A DNA stretch of 49,398 bases, taken from assembly GCA_947566705.1 (NCBI GenBank), contig CANOLA010000012.1, positions 1-49,398 on the forward strand, given 5' to 3'. Position numbers and translations under genes: made by a program. Origin of the DNA: an uncultured Lachnospiraceae bacterium (GTDB taxonomy: Bacteria > Bacillota > Clostridia > Lachnospirales > Lachnospiraceae). This document shows positions 1 to 9,669 of the stretch, in pieces (within the stretch, counting starts at the first letter, position 1; the number at the start of each line of letters is the position of its first letter). The notes under the pieces are model-generated. The model did not search any database and was not told where the DNA came from. It saw only the letters and a program-made list of their open reading frames with translations.

Positions 1-98
1 ACAATATTCTCGGTCTGCAGGGTGGCATATTCGCTCTGGTCATACTCCGGTCCGTAATCCTGTCCCCGCCTTTTCTGGAATAATTTTGAAAAAATCAT
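1..98 (-). CDS. hypothetical protein, N-terminal fragment (cut by window edge)
   Basis: The first 32 codons of a leftward gene are visible; the rest lies outside the window. The ATG (96-98) overlaps the stop codon of the upstream TPR-like gene as ATGA, and a GGAGG Shine-Dalgarno lies 9 bases upstream, so it belongs to the same operon as the DUF5716/DUF5717 genes. The visible start reads MIFSKLFQKRRGQDYG and is followed by an acidic stretch; there is no signal peptide. I do not recognise the family from this fragment. Its translational coupling suggests a cytosolic partner of the upstream proteins (inference). Confidence 0.6.
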   Translation of the reverse strand, partial: MIFSKLFQKRRGQDYGPEYDQSEYATLQTENI

Positions 99-913
99 AC
101 TCTGCAACTCCTCCGGTATTCTTCCTTCCACTGCAGAATGATTTCATCCCTTTTTGCAGAAGGCATTTCTTTTTCAGGCTCCTTTATTTTCTCATAAAAA
201 TCGGTTAATTTCTCACTTTTTCCTGCAATGGAAAGTTCATTTTTTATTTCCTGCATCCCCATATCATCCACATGGTATTTTTCTGCCATTTTTTCAAATC
301 CCTCATTATCATGCATGCACAAAAAACACAAAAGGCATTCCCTGAGGGATTCTCCTGCAGCATTTAAACCAAACGCCTTTTCATAACAGTTTCCTGCTTC
401 AGCAAAAAGAAACAGCCTGGCATAGGCAGTACCCAGATTATGCCATATATTCCCGCAAAGCTCCTCTTCCTCCCCGTCGGCTTCATCCATTGCCAGAAGC
501 CTCCGGTACTCATAAATGGCACCCAGGTATTTTTCTTTTTCCATCAGCTTGTCTGCCCTTATTTTGCCGCATTCAAAATCGGATTTCTCCTCCATCTGAC
601 GGATGGTAAAAAGAATTTCCTGGACTTCCTTTCTGCTGCAGTACGATGTTCTCTCTAAAATGGCAGCCACAAAATCCGAAAGGCGGACACCGGAACGGAT
701 TAACTCCTGCAGATGTCCTGCCAGCTTGGGCTGTCCCATCTGTTTTTCTATCCAGATGCACAGCTCCTCATTCATAAAGGACTCATCCAGCAGATAGGTA
801 TTTGCCAGAATATAATAACACAGCTCCTCCACGGAGTAGATGTTAATTCCAATTCCATCCAGATAATATGGAATTTCTGCAATTGGTTCATGACAGATTA
901 TTAATTCACCCAT
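95..913 (-). CDS. TPR-like helical protein of the DUF5716/DUF5717 operon
   Basis: A 272-residue soluble protein with no signal peptide or membrane segment. The middle and C-terminal half are helical with tetratricopeptide-like spacing, for example around NIWHNLGTAYARL and EAGNCYEKAFGLNA, which suggests a protein-protein interaction role. I place the start at 913 (MGELIICHEP) because TAGGG lies 7 bases upstream; an upstream in-frame ATG at 946 would lie inside the DUF5716 gene. It begins 8 bases after the DUF5716 stop and ends overlapping the next gene by ATGA, so it is part of one translationally coupled operon. The family is not named with certainty and no enzymatic motif is visible. Confidence 0.7.
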   Translation of the reverse strand: MGELIICHEPIAEIPYYLDGIGINIYSVEELCYYILANTYLLDESFMNEELCIWIEKQMGQPKLAGHLQELIRSGVRLSDFVAAILERTSYCSRKEVQEILFTIRQMEEKSDFECGKIRADKLMEKEKYLGAIYEYRRLLAMDEADGEEEELCGNIWHNLGTAYARLFLFAEAGNCYEKAFGLNAAGESLRECLLCFLCMHDNEGFEKMAEKYHVDDMGMQEIKNELSIAGKSEKLTDFYEKIKEPEKEMPSAKRDEIILQWKEEYRRSCRV

Positions 914-921
914 AATATTCC

Positions 922-2151
922 CTACATTACCACCGTATATTTCCACACCCTGTTTGTTGCCCGGAACATTTCCCCAAAGCCAAGGTCCTTAATTTCAATC
1001 CCAATCTTGTCATCTGAAAGAGGCTTTGCAGATATCAAAAGCCTTGTCGTCCGGTCCGGACGCTCCGGCAGGTCAGTAAGCTCAACCGTCTCAGCCACTG
1101 CTTCCCTGCTGTCGGGAAGCTGCTTCCAGAACTCCACGGCAGGGCTTCCGGATAAAATCACCTCGCAGCTGCCCTTTTCCTCAAACCAGTTTTTACCGGC
1201 ACTGACCAGATTAAGAAAAACGCTTCTGCCAGCTTCTTGCACCTGGATACTCAGGTTGAATTTCATTACATTTTCCCCCATGTAAATAAAAGGCCACCTG
1301 TCACCCCTGTCCTTTGCAGTGCCCGCATAACAGGCTCCTTTGGAAAAGAGGTTCTGTCCCATAAATGCCCGGCGGCCTTTGCATATAAAATTGATGGAAT
1401 TTTTCATCCAGCCGCCGTCAAACCCGTCTCCAACCAGATAAACGGAGGAAACCGTCCTGCTCTCGAATTCTTTTGTCAAAATATCGGTAAATGCCTGGTC
1501 CTTTGGCTCCTTTAATATCCGGCGGCCTGACTCCTGGATGGTAACCACCTGGGGCCTGGTTGTCGGGTCCCTTTTTAATACACAGGAATATACCAGGTCC
1601 CTTTCACAGACATACAGAAAAACATCATGACGCCATAGCTGCTCCTGCTGGGAAAGCGCAAAATAATAAAAACTTTCTTTATGGTCTAAAACCATAAAGT
1701 TTCCTTCCGTAAAATCAAGCTTCTCGGCCACCTTCCAGAAAACCTCCATGTTTTCCTTTGTCAGCCTCTCTACTGTAATTACCAGTCTGTCCGCTTTTGC
1801 TGCATTGCCAAGCTTCTGCGGAAGCTCTGTAATTTTACGTAAAAACATGGCAAGCAGGTCAACTGCCTCATAGCTTTCCCCGCCCACGCCAATCACTTCG
1901 GCAGCGACAGCCCGCTTCGGCAGGGCGTCCACACAAATCACCTCACTGGTCTGCGCCATCTTTTTTGCTTCTTCTCCATAATACCACATTCCGGTGCTTC
2001 CCCGTCTGGCAAGCAGCGCCGGAATATGGAAATTCTCACTCCCTGCAATCATGCTGACAGTTCCCGGTTCACTCATACCCGACTGGTAATAACTGACCAT
2101 TGCATAGGAATCATTTAAATCAATGCCGACATAACAGGAATCCTTTTCCAT
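922..2151 (-). CDS. DUF5716-like actin/Hsp70-fold ATPase-like protein
   Basis: About 409 residues. The N-terminus (CYVGIDLNDSYAMVSYY) matches the phosphate-1 loop of the actin/Hsp70/hexokinase superfamily, where a Gly-Ile-Asp-Leu start contacts nucleotide; a later VYLVGDGFDGGWM resembles the adenosine-motif region. The remaining sequence fits the clostridial DUF5716 family, recalled from its constant pairing with DUF5717. Start chosen at ATG 2151 because GGAG lies 6 bases upstream; the in-frame TTG at 2163 has no proper ribosome site. The gap to the DUF5717 stop (2171) is under 20 bases. Its function is unknown; ATP binding is inferred from fold similarity only, and it lacks the full-length Hsp70 substrate-binding domain. 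Confidence 0.7.
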   Translation of the reverse strand: MEKDSCYVGIDLNDSYAMVSYYQSGMSEPGTVSMIAGSENFHIPALLARRGSTGMWYYGEEAKKMAQTSEVICVDALPKRAVAAEVIGVGGESYEAVDLLAMFLRKITELPQKLGNAAKADRLVITVERLTKENMEVFWKVAEKLDFTEGNFMVLDHKESFYYFALSQQEQLWRHDVFLYVCERDLVYSCVLKRDPTTRPQVVTIQESGRRILKEPKDQAFTDILTKEFESRTVSSVYLVGDGFDGGWMKNSINFICKGRRAFMGQNLFSKGACYAGTAKDRGDRWPFIYMGENVMKFNLSIQVQEAGRSVFLNLVSAGKNWFEEKGSCEVILSGSPAVEFWKQLPDSREAVAETVELTDLPERPDRTTRLLISAKPLSDDKIGIEIKDLGFGEMFRATNRVWKYTVVM

Positions 2152-2170
2152 TATCTTCTCCAATCCTTTG

Positions 2171-5100
2171 TTACAACAGCTTAAATACTTTTTTGGTTAC
2201 CTCGTCAAAACCTGCGTATAATTTCATATGATGATAAAGGGACTGTTCATCCGAAAGCGTTTCTGACATCAGCATCTGGTTAATCAGATTATAACGGCTC
2301 TCATCTTTCTGGGAGTAAACATCATTACTGGTAATCCGGCTGCTCTCCATAACTTCAACCTTGTTACCGTATTCCTCTGTTATGTAATACTGTACAACTT
2401 CCCCAAAGAAAAGAATAAATTCCGCTACAAAAATTCCATCATATACATTCTGCATGTCCTCGCTGCGGAAGTTTTCCCCATCCTCATCCCTGCTGTAATG
2501 AAGCACCACATGCTTTTTGGGATTCGTCCGGTATTCCAGAAATACTTTATCATAAAGATGATATTTTAATACCAGTCGTTTATCCATTTTCTTATAAAAT
2601 GCAAAATTCATGTTCCGGCGGGTATATTCCGCAAGCAGCTCGTCCTCCAGCCGGAAACGCTCTTCATCTTCCCCGTCACTCTCGGCAAGGGACTTTAAAA
2701 GCGCCAGCCTGCAGGCATCATTTAATTCCATATGGTGAAGATAGCGGTAGCGTATAATTGACAGCACATCCAGACTGACCGGTTTCTGCTTTATAAAATA
2801 TGCATGGGCGCTGGCACTGATCCATGCCAGAACAACCAGTTCCCTTCCGCCTTCTTCGTAATACTCTGCAAACAGCTCTGTCTGGTTTCCTGTGTCCACA
2901 TCTGCAAACATCATCTGCACCAGTATCCGCTCCTTTAATTCAAAGGTGTTTATTTCAAATTCCCTGGCAGTACGCCACAGGCTAAGCATAAGCTCTGTCG
3001 GGCCCTCATAAAAATCGCACAGATACCGCAGGATTTTATCATTATATTTTTTCTGGAAAAAAGCATCAAAACACAAATGCAGCAAAAACTCGTCCTTTTC
3101 CTCTTCCTTTGCGTACCGGTCTATCATATAACTGGCAAGCGTCACTTTTGCTGCCGCTCCTGCCTGGTCCAGACCATATACCTGGATAATGTCATATGCC
3201 TTGTCATACATATGGTAATCCACCAGCATCTCCAGCATATACTGTCTTGCTGCTGCCGGCAGGGTATCAAAATCCGCCTGTGCAAGATAATCCTTTACAA
3301 CTGCCGCCGCATCATCCTTTGTCTGGTAATAACGCAGAATTTCAAGTGCCGTGTCTGCCTGGTAATAACAATCCAGCTCCCCTGCAGACAGAATACGCCT
3401 GAAATATCTTTCATCCTCCGCCCCATAGGTTAAATAGTTCTTTTTTCTGCCAAAATAGGAAATAATAAAAGGCAGCTCGTCCGGCGCAAGCGCCATGCAG
3501 GTTTCTATGTATTTTTCGTGGTCCATCAGCTTTTCCAGGCGGTAGGAAACACTGCTGACATAACGCCTTCCCTTTTCATCCTCAAACAGTATCACATATT
3601 CATCCGAATACAGCTGGAAATATGCTGACCTGTCCACAATTGGTACAATCTGCGGCTGGGAAAACTGCTTCTGGTAAATAATGGCCCGCACCATCTGTTT
3701 TTCAAACAGCACAAGCTTATGGGAAAACAGAACTTTTGCCAGATGGTGCGCCAGTTCTTCATTTACCAGCCCGATATCCAGCATATCCTCATAGATTACA
3801 GCGAGATTATCATCCATGTGCTCCTTTTCCACCTGTTCCATTGCAAAACGCCCCATGGTCCGGCGGTACTGGCGGTACAGCTCCGGCTCTGTATCCTTTG
3901 ATGCAATCAGGTTGCTGTACAGAATCGCCATTTTCCGGTACGGCAGATTACTGTCATACTGGAAATACATCTGGATAATCTTCGGCACAGCACCTATGGC
4001 ACGTTCATCCAGTGAAAGCAGGTATGCCTCATACAGACTGGTAATACGCAGTTCCAGCTCAATCCCCATCTCAAACCAGTGATGGAACTTTACATCAAAC
4101 TTCTGGGCGCGGATCAGGTAGCTGCAGATTAATCCTACTTTTTCCGGCGTCGGGTTTACCTCATATGCCGCCTCCAGAAGCATAAACTGTATTTTGTCAA
4201 ATCCGGCATTCAGCTTTGCAATTTCAAAAATACGCGCTGCTATCTCACTGGTAAGTGCATGACAGCGGACTGCCCACCGCAGAATCCGGACCTCAAATTT
4301 CCCAAGCTTCGTTAAAAGATACGGATCCTGAAGAAACAGGTAATATGCCTCCACATACAGATACGGGGAGGAACAGCCCTGCATCACCCAGTTTGCAATG
4401 GATTTTAATTTATATGCACTGTTATTGTAATACTCTTCCTTCAGAAACGATAAAATCCAGAATAAGAAAACCGAATCCGGATTCTCATGAAAAATCACTT
4501 CTATCTCATGTGTCATCCGGTCCACATAGGACGGCTCCCGTTCCATCAAAGTCATAATATATAAATAATATCCCCAGACAGGCGAACTTCTGTCGCTCCA
4601 TTCCCTTTTAAATTCATCCAGTATCCACTCCGCCTCCTGGCGCTGTCTGTTGATAATCAGGGCCTGTGCCTTCATCAGAACATAAAGCGGTTCCTCTTCG
4701 TCCATCGCATGGAGATGGTTTAATATCTCCACGGTTTCATTTGCCCATACGCCCGTCACAATTTTTTTCAGACGGTATGCCTGGTAAAGCTCCACCAGTC
4801 CCGCGCGGCTTTCCTTCACCTGCATCCGCTCCTGATAAGCCAAATCCTTTACTTCTTTTCCCTTATGTGCCCTTACTTCAAGCACTTTGGTCTCATAAAC
4901 AGAGGATACCATAATACGGCCGAAATTATTTCCGCCATGCATCCTGTCATAATCAACCAGATACTTACAGATATAAGTACTCCCAAGAAAATCCTCTGTC
5001 GTTATTTTATTTTCGGATAGACGGATAAAATCTGCATCCGTCGTAATTGTCAGTGCAAGGTATCCCCATTCGTCTTTTTTAATTTCCAGTGACTGCTGTA

Positions 5101-5725
5101 TGGTTTCCTGCACGGCAGGCAGTTCACTGGCTGTATGGTCCAGAGAAAATGATATCCTTTTCTTTTTACGGATTCCAATCAGGAATTCCTCCATGTTCTG
5201 CCTGGATGGCTTTGCATCCAGAATTCCCTGATAAAGCATTGCCTCCTTGACTTCCTTGGGTTTAATGATATTACGGAAGCTGTGATGGTAAAACAACTGG
5301 TAGGCTTCATTCCAGTTTTCCTTTGCAAGGCAGGTAAAATCATAAAGACTGCGCACAGAACCGGCTGAACTTTCTGCATAAAGCCTGGAAACAGACACAC
5401 AAAAAGAAAGGCTGTACACTCCCTGATTGCAGACAATCACAAAGTCACCCTTTTCGGTTTCGCCTTCTTCAAGGCCCCTGCTATGAAACTGGAAACGAAT
5501 CCGCACCTCTTCTCCCTCAAACTGGGGAAGAAGACATTCCATCCGTGAACTGGAAGTATATACCACGCCCCGCACTGGAACGTGGTTTGTACTGATTATT
5601 TTAAATTCTCCTGTATATTCCTGTCCCTCTGTAACAGTAATGGACAGCTCTTCTTCCGGAAATAAAAGGGCGGGTGCTTCGTTTTCGAATTTTCCTCTGG
5701 CTATCTGCCTAATTCGTTTCCGCAC
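2171..5725 (-). CDS. DUF5717 family giant helical-repeat protein
   Basis: About 1184 residues. An N-terminal beta-rich portion (around ITVTEGQEYTGEFKIIS) is followed by a very long alpha-helical repeat-like region rich in Tyr, Leu and acidic residues, and a beta-rich C-terminal part ending near VTKKVFKLL. This is the DUF5717 family layout (N domain plus long body) as I recall it. No signal peptide or membrane segment is visible, so it is probably cytosolic. I choose GTG at 5725 (VRKRIRQIARGKF) because AAGGAGG sits 7 bases upstream; the open frame extends further to 5824, but that part lies inside the ATPase gene. It overlaps the 3' end of the P-type ATPase by 17 bases, a sign of translational coupling. 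Its molecular role is unknown. Confidence 0.75.
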   Translation of the reverse strand: MRKRIRQIARGKFENEAPALLFPEEELSITVTEGQEYTGEFKIISTNHVPVRGVVYTSSSRMECLLPQFEGEEVRIRFQFHSRGLEEGETEKGDFVIVCNQGVYSLSFCVSVSRLYAESSAGSVRSLYDFTCLAKENWNEAYQLFYHHSFRNIIKPKEVKEAMLYQGILDAKPSRQNMEEFLIGIRKKKRISFSLDHTASELPAVQETIQQSLEIKKDEWGYLALTITTDADFIRLSENKITTEDFLGSTYICKYLVDYDRMHGGNNFGRIMVSSVYETKVLEVRAHKGKEVKDLAYQERMQVKESRAGLVELYQAYRLKKIVTGVWANETVEILNHLHAMDEEEPLYVLMKAQALIINRQRQEAEWILDEFKREWSDRSSPVWGYYLYIMTLMEREPSYVDRMTHEIEVIFHENPDSVFLFWILSFLKEEYYNNSAYKLKSIANWVMQGCSSPYLYVEAYYLFLQDPYLLTKLGKFEVRILRWAVRCHALTSEIAARIFEIAKLNAGFDKIQFMLLEAAYEVNPTPEKVGLICSYLIRAQKFDVKFHHWFEMGIELELRITSLYEAYLLSLDERAIGAVPKIIQMYFQYDSNLPYRKMAILYSNLIASKDTEPELYRQYRRTMGRFAMEQVEKEHMDDNLAVIYEDMLDIGLVNEELAHHLAKVLFSHKLVLFEKQMVRAIIYQKQFSQPQIVPIVDRSAYFQLYSDEYVILFEDEKGRRYVSSVSYRLEKLMDHEKYIETCMALAPDELPFIISYFGRKKNYLTYGAEDERYFRRILSAGELDCYYQADTALEILRYYQTKDDAAAVVKDYLAQADFDTLPAAARQYMLEMLVDYHMYDKAYDIIQVYGLDQAGAAAKVTLASYMIDRYAKEEEKDEFLLHLCFDAFFQKKYNDKILRYLCDFYEGPTELMLSLWRTAREFEINTFELKERILVQMMFADVDTGNQTELFAEYYEEGGRELVVLAWISASAHAYFIKQKPVSLDVLSIIRYRYLHHMELNDACRLALLKSLAESDGEDEERFRLEDELLAEYTRRNMNFAFYKKMDKRLVLKYHLYDKVFLEYRTNPKKHVVLHYSRDEDGENFRSEDMQNVYDGIFVAEFILFFGEVVQYYITEEYGNKVEVMESSRITSNDVYSQKDESRYNLINQMLMSETLSDEQSLYHHMKLYAGFDEVTKKVFKLL

Positions 5726-8147
5726 ATCTGCACCTCCTTCGGCGCGTGATGATCTTTTTGTGCGCCCATTCCACCAAAAGCGACAGATACCTAAGCGCCG
5801 GTTCCGTGGCAATTGCAAATACAACGGTCAGCATCGCACACTGCTTGGTAATTCCCGTAATGGAAAACAGTGGTCTGACAAACAACATACAAAACAGCCA
5901 CCCGGACACCACACCTGCCACAAGCACGATATGCCATCCCTTCATTGGCTTGGCAATCTGGTAAAGAATCATAAACCCGACAATCGCCACAAGTATGGTA
6001 CATGAAGTGGACAGACAGTCCGAATCCACCCCGAATTCACGGCAGAATAACACCAGACTGCTCACAGCCAGAAAGTCCGTAAGTCCTGCCGGAAAAGCCT
6101 TTACCAGCACATTGGTAAGAAAATGCCCCCTGATGATATCCCTGTTCGGTTCAAGCGCCAGGACAAAGGACGGTATCCCAATGGTAAACATACTGATTAA
6201 CGTAATCTGCACCGGCTGCAGCGGATAATCCAGCATCAGTATTACAGAAAAAATGGAAAGAAGCATGGAAAAAATATTTTTAACGATATACAAGGACGCC
6301 GTCCGCTGAATATTATTTACCACACGCCGTCCCTCTGCCACAACAGAAGGCATTCTGGAAAAATCCGATTCTAACAGTACAAGCTGTGAGACATTGGATG
6401 CCGCATCGCTTCCGGATGCCATGGCAACACTGCAGTCCGCATCCTTTAAAGCAAGCACGTCATTCACACCATCCCCTGTCATCGCCACAGTTTTCTTATG
6501 CGCCTTTAAGGTCTGTACAAGAATGCGTTTCTGGTCCGGCGTAACACGGCCAAATACTGTATATTTTTCAACTGCATCATCATAATCTTTTTCTTCTTTT
6601 AAATGAGAGGCATCCACATAGCGGTCTGCATTTGCAATACCAGCTTCCTGCGCAATCACCGATACGGTAAGCGGATTATCCCCGGAAATCACTTTAATTT
6701 CCACATCATTCTCGGCAAAATACGAAAATGTTTCTTTTGCTCCCTGGCGAATAGGATTGGCAAGCATCACAAAAGCAAGCGGTATGACCGGCTCTGTCAG
6801 CGGCCCCTTCCCCAGTGTACCCTCATACTCTGCAAACACAAGCACACGGTATCCCCTGCAGCTGTACTGTGCAATCTGCTCCTGGTATTCCTGAAACTGG
6901 CTGCGCAGCACAAATTCAGGCGCTCCCGCCACATATGCCCTGCCGCCAAATACAGCGCCGGAATACTTTGTTTCAGACGAAAAGGAAAAAACTGCATCTG
7001 CATGCATGGTAAATCCCCCGGAATAGTATTCCTGCAGAGCTTCCATTGTTGCATTGTCCCTTGACTGTGCCGAAACAAATGCAGAAAGCATGGAATTTGT
7101 TTCCTCCTCCCCTGCCCCTTCAATGACTTCCACGGCATAAACATGCATTCCGGGTTCTGTAATGGTTCCTGTCTTGTCCACACAGAGCACATCCACCCTT
7201 GCCAGTGTCTCAATACATTTCATGTCATGCACAAGCACTTTTTTCTGTGCAAGACGCATGACAGACACAGCCATTGCGACACTCGCAAGCAGGTACAGGC
7301 CTTCCGGAATCATTCCAATGACCGCTGCCACCATTCCGGTGATAGAATCCCGGAATGTATTTTCATTATAAATAAACGACTGCACAAACAGTGAAATTCC
7401 AATTGGAATAATAATAATTCCCATAACCAGAATCAGGTAGTTCAGGGAACGTATCATCTCGGACTGTTCACCTTTTCTGCTCTTGGTAGCCTGCAGGGTC
7501 AGTCTGGAAATATAGGAATCTTTTCCTACCTTTTCCAGCCTTGCATACGCTTTTCCTGATACCACAAAGCTTCCGGAAAGCAGAGAGTCCCCTTCCCGTT
7601 TGCTGATTTCATCAGACTCTCCGGTAATCAGGGATTCATTTACCTGAATCTCTCCGTTTACAACAACTGCATCCGCCGGAATCTGGCTTCCGGCGGAAAA
7701 TACCACAATATCATCCAGCACCAGTTTTTCTGCTGCAAGAACAACTTCCATTCCGTCCCGCACAGCAGTACATTTCGGTGCATTTAAAACTGCAAGCTTA
7801 TCCAGTACATTTTTGGAATGTACTTCCTGGATAATACCAATACAGGTATTCGCAACTATGACAGGAATAAACATCATGTCCCGCCATGCGCCAACAATCG
7901 CAAGAAGTACGGCAATTACTGTAAAAATCAGGTTAAAATAGGTAAAAAGATTGGATTTTACAATATCCCCCACGGATCTGGTGGAGGATTCCACCTTGTA
8001 ATTATCCGCATGTGCAGCAAAACGCTCCCTGACCTGCTCCTCGTTTAAGCCAGTGGAAAAATCTGCCTGCACCCTTGTCACTGCGGAATAAATTCCTTGT
8101 TCCGTTTTGTTTTTTTCACTGTTTCCCTGTTCAAAATCCTGATTCAT
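5709..8147 (-). CDS. CtpE-like P-type cation-transporting ATPase
   Basis: An 812-residue integral membrane pump. Visible P-type ATPase hallmarks: actuator TGES (175-178), M4 motif IPEGL (280-284), phosphorylation DKTGT (324-328), nucleotide-domain GAPE (about 408), and hinge MTGDGVND (556-563). Membrane helices occur near 66-105, 236-260, 265-300 and in six C-terminal segments. The PEGL motif and lack of N-terminal heavy-metal domains point to the CtpE-type branch, members of which have been linked to calcium uptake; the ion here is inferred. It is the first gene of the DUF5717/DUF5716 operon, an unusual partnership that suggests the pump and the cytosolic proteins act together. A 10-bp-arm hairpin (8174-8196) sits just upstream of the start. 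Confidence 0.9.
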   Translation of the reverse strand: MNQDFEQGNSEKNKTEQGIYSAVTRVQADFSTGLNEEQVRERFAAHADNYKVESSTRSVGDIVKSNLFTYFNLIFTVIAVLLAIVGAWRDMMFIPVIVANTCIGIIQEVHSKNVLDKLAVLNAPKCTAVRDGMEVVLAAEKLVLDDIVVFSAGSQIPADAVVVNGEIQVNESLITGESDEISKREGDSLLSGSFVVSGKAYARLEKVGKDSYISRLTLQATKSRKGEQSEMIRSLNYLILVMGIIIIPIGISLFVQSFIYNENTFRDSITGMVAAVIGMIPEGLYLLASVAMAVSVMRLAQKKVLVHDMKCIETLARVDVLCVDKTGTITEPGMHVYAVEVIEGAGEEETNSMLSAFVSAQSRDNATMEALQEYYSGGFTMHADAVFSFSSETKYSGAVFGGRAYVAGAPEFVLRSQFQEYQEQIAQYSCRGYRVLVFAEYEGTLGKGPLTEPVIPLAFVMLANPIRQGAKETFSYFAENDVEIKVISGDNPLTVSVIAQEAGIANADRYVDASHLKEEKDYDDAVEKYTVFGRVTPDQKRILVQTLKAHKKTVAMTGDGVNDVLALKDADCSVAMASGSDAASNVSQLVLLESDFSRMPSVVAEGRRVVNNIQRTASLYIVKNIFSMLLSIFSVILMLDYPLQPVQITLISMFTIGIPSFVLALEPNRDIIRGHFLTNVLVKAFPAGLTDFLAVSSLVLFCREFGVDSDCLSTSCTILVAIVGFMILYQIAKPMKGWHIVLVAGVVSGWLFCMLFVRPLFSITGITKQCAMLTVVFAIATEPALRYLSLLVEWAHKKIITRRRRCRCAETN

Positions 8148-8173
8148 TCACTCACCAAATTCGCTTATGTACT

Positions 8174-8196
8174 GTCGTATCCCACAGGGATACGAC
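8174..8196 (-). repeat. palindrome upstream of P-type ATPase gene
   Basis: A perfect 10-bp inverted repeat, GTCGTATCCC with an ACA loop and GGGATACGAC, lies 27 bases before the ATPase start codon. There is no T-run after it on the minus strand, so it is not an obvious terminator. A near-copy (GTCGTATTCC, four-base loop, GGAATATGAC) lies at 29969-29992, also just upstream of a minus-strand gene, which suggests a dispersed element or a shared operator. A possible -10 (TATACT) lies at 8235-8240 but no convincing -35 was found. Confidence 0.6.
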
Positions 8197-8280
8197 CCTG
8201 GTCTTCTTACCCATACAATAAAGGTTTCATCCCTAGTATACCCGTTTTTTCAGAAAGTTTACTTCCAAATAAAGCGGTTT

Positions 8281-9669
8281 TTAATTATTTTTTGAAAGGT
8301 ACTCATGAATTCCCTTTGCTGCAGCTTTTCCTGCTCCCATCGCAAGGATAACCGTTGCTGCTCCTGTTACCGCATCTCCGCCGGCATAAACAGCTTCCTT
8401 GCTGGTTGCCCCGGTTTCCTCAGCTGCCACGATGCATTTGCGGCGGTTTGTCTCCAGCCCTTCTGTCGTGGAAGAAATCAGAGGGTTTGGTGATGTACCA
8501 AGTGACATAATCACTGTATCACACTCGATTTCATACTCAGAGCCCGGAATTTCGACCGGACTGCGGCGTCCGCTTTCATCCGGCTCGCCAAGTTCCATTT
8601 TAATAATACGGATTCCTTTTACCCATCCGTCCTCATCCACCAGAATTTCTGTCGGATTCTGAAGAAGGTCAAAAATAATACCCTCTTCCTTTGCATGGTG
8701 TACTTCCTCCTTACGCGCCGGAAGCTCTTCCTCCCCGCGGCGGTATACGATATGTGTTTCAGCGCCAAGACGAAGCGCGGTACGCGCCGCATCCATTGCC
8801 ACGTTTCCTCCGCCGACAACAACAACTTTTTTTCCAAGGGAAATCGGCGTTTCGTAAGTATTATCAAATGCTTTCATCAGGTTGTTTCTGGTGAGGTACT
8901 CATTCGCAGAGAAAACGCCGTTTGCCTGCTCACCCGGAATTCCCATGAACCTTGGAAGTCCGGCTCCGGAACCGATAAATACAGCTTCAAAACCTTCTTC
9001 TTCCATCAGCTCGTCAATTTTTACGGATTTTCCAATCACAACATTCGTTTCAATCTTTACGCCAAGGGATTTTACATTTTCCACTTCTTTGGCAACAACT
9101 TCATCCTTCGGAAGACGAAATTCCGGAATTCCGTAGCTTAACACGCCTCCTGCGCGGTGAAGCGCTTCAAAAATTGTCACATCATAACCAAGCTTTGCCA
9201 GGTCTCCGGCGCAGGTAAGTCCTGCAGGGCCGGAACCAATGACTGCCACCTTGTGTCCGTTCATCTTATCCGCTTTCTTTGGTTTGATTCCGTGCTCTCT
9301 TGCCCAGTCAGCAACAAAACGCTCCAGTTTTCCGATGGAAACCGGATCCCCCTTAATACCGCGGATACATTTACCCTCGCACTGGCTTTCCTGCGGACAG
9401 ACACGGCCGCAGACTGCAGGCAGTGCCGATGATTCTGAAATAATCTGGTATGCCTCTTCAAAATTACGGTTTTTCACCTGCTCAATGAACGCCGGAATGT
9501 CAATGGAAACCGGACATCCTTTCATACACTGGGCATTTTTACAGTTTAAACAGCGGGAAGCCTCTTTCACAGCCTCCTCTTCATTATATCCATAACAAAC
9601 CTCTTCAAAGTTGGTCGCACGAACCTTAGGCTCCTGCTCCCGAACCGGTACTCTTTCTAATCCTTCCAT
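8281..9669 (-). CDS. nfnB: NADH-dependent ferredoxin:NADP+ oxidoreductase subunit beta (NfnB; GltD-like)
   Basis: A 462-residue FAD and [4Fe-4S] flavoprotein of the glutamate synthase small-subunit family. Two N-terminal cysteine sets (Cys40, 43, 48, 52 and Cys87, 91, 97, 101) fit two iron-sulfur clusters. A GSGPAG dinucleotide motif (145-150) marks FAD, and VVVGGGNVAMDAAR marks the second (NADPH) Rossmann fold. Because the gene overlaps the stop codon of an NfnA-type subunit gene (TAATG), I call it NfnB rather than glutamate synthase: the complex bifurcates electrons from NADPH to NAD+ and ferredoxin, or the reverse, in the cytosol. Databases often name such proteins gltA or gltD; no large glutamate synthase subunit is nearby. 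Confidence 0.88.
   Translation of the reverse strand: MEGLERVPVREQEPKVRATNFEEVCYGYNEEEAVKEASRCLNCKNAQCMKGCPVSIDIPAFIEQVKNRNFEEAYQIISESSALPAVCGRVCPQESQCEGKCIRGIKGDPVSIGKLERFVADWAREHGIKPKKADKMNGHKVAVIGSGPAGLTCAGDLAKLGYDVTIFEALHRAGGVLSYGIPEFRLPKDEVVAKEVENVKSLGVKIETNVVIGKSVKIDELMEEEGFEAVFIGSGAGLPRFMGIPGEQANGVFSANEYLTRNNLMKAFDNTYETPISLGKKVVVVGGGNVAMDAARTALRLGAETHIVYRRGEEELPARKEEVHHAKEEGIIFDLLQNPTEILVDEDGWVKGIRIIKMELGEPDESGRRSPVEIPGSEYEIECDTVIMSLGTSPNPLISSTTEGLETNRRKCIVAAEETGATSKEAVYAGGDAVTGAATVILAMGAGKAAAKGIHEYLSKNN

Noticed and set aside
5725-5824. Longer N-terminus for the DUF5717 protein
   Set aside because: The extra codons overlap the ATPase reading frame and lack a ribosome site, whereas GTG 5725 has AAGGAGG at 7 bases.
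8281-9669. Glutamate synthase small subunit as the function of the NfnB-like gene
   Set aside because: No large subunit is present and the gene overlaps an NfnA-type gene, which fits the bifurcating oxidoreductase.
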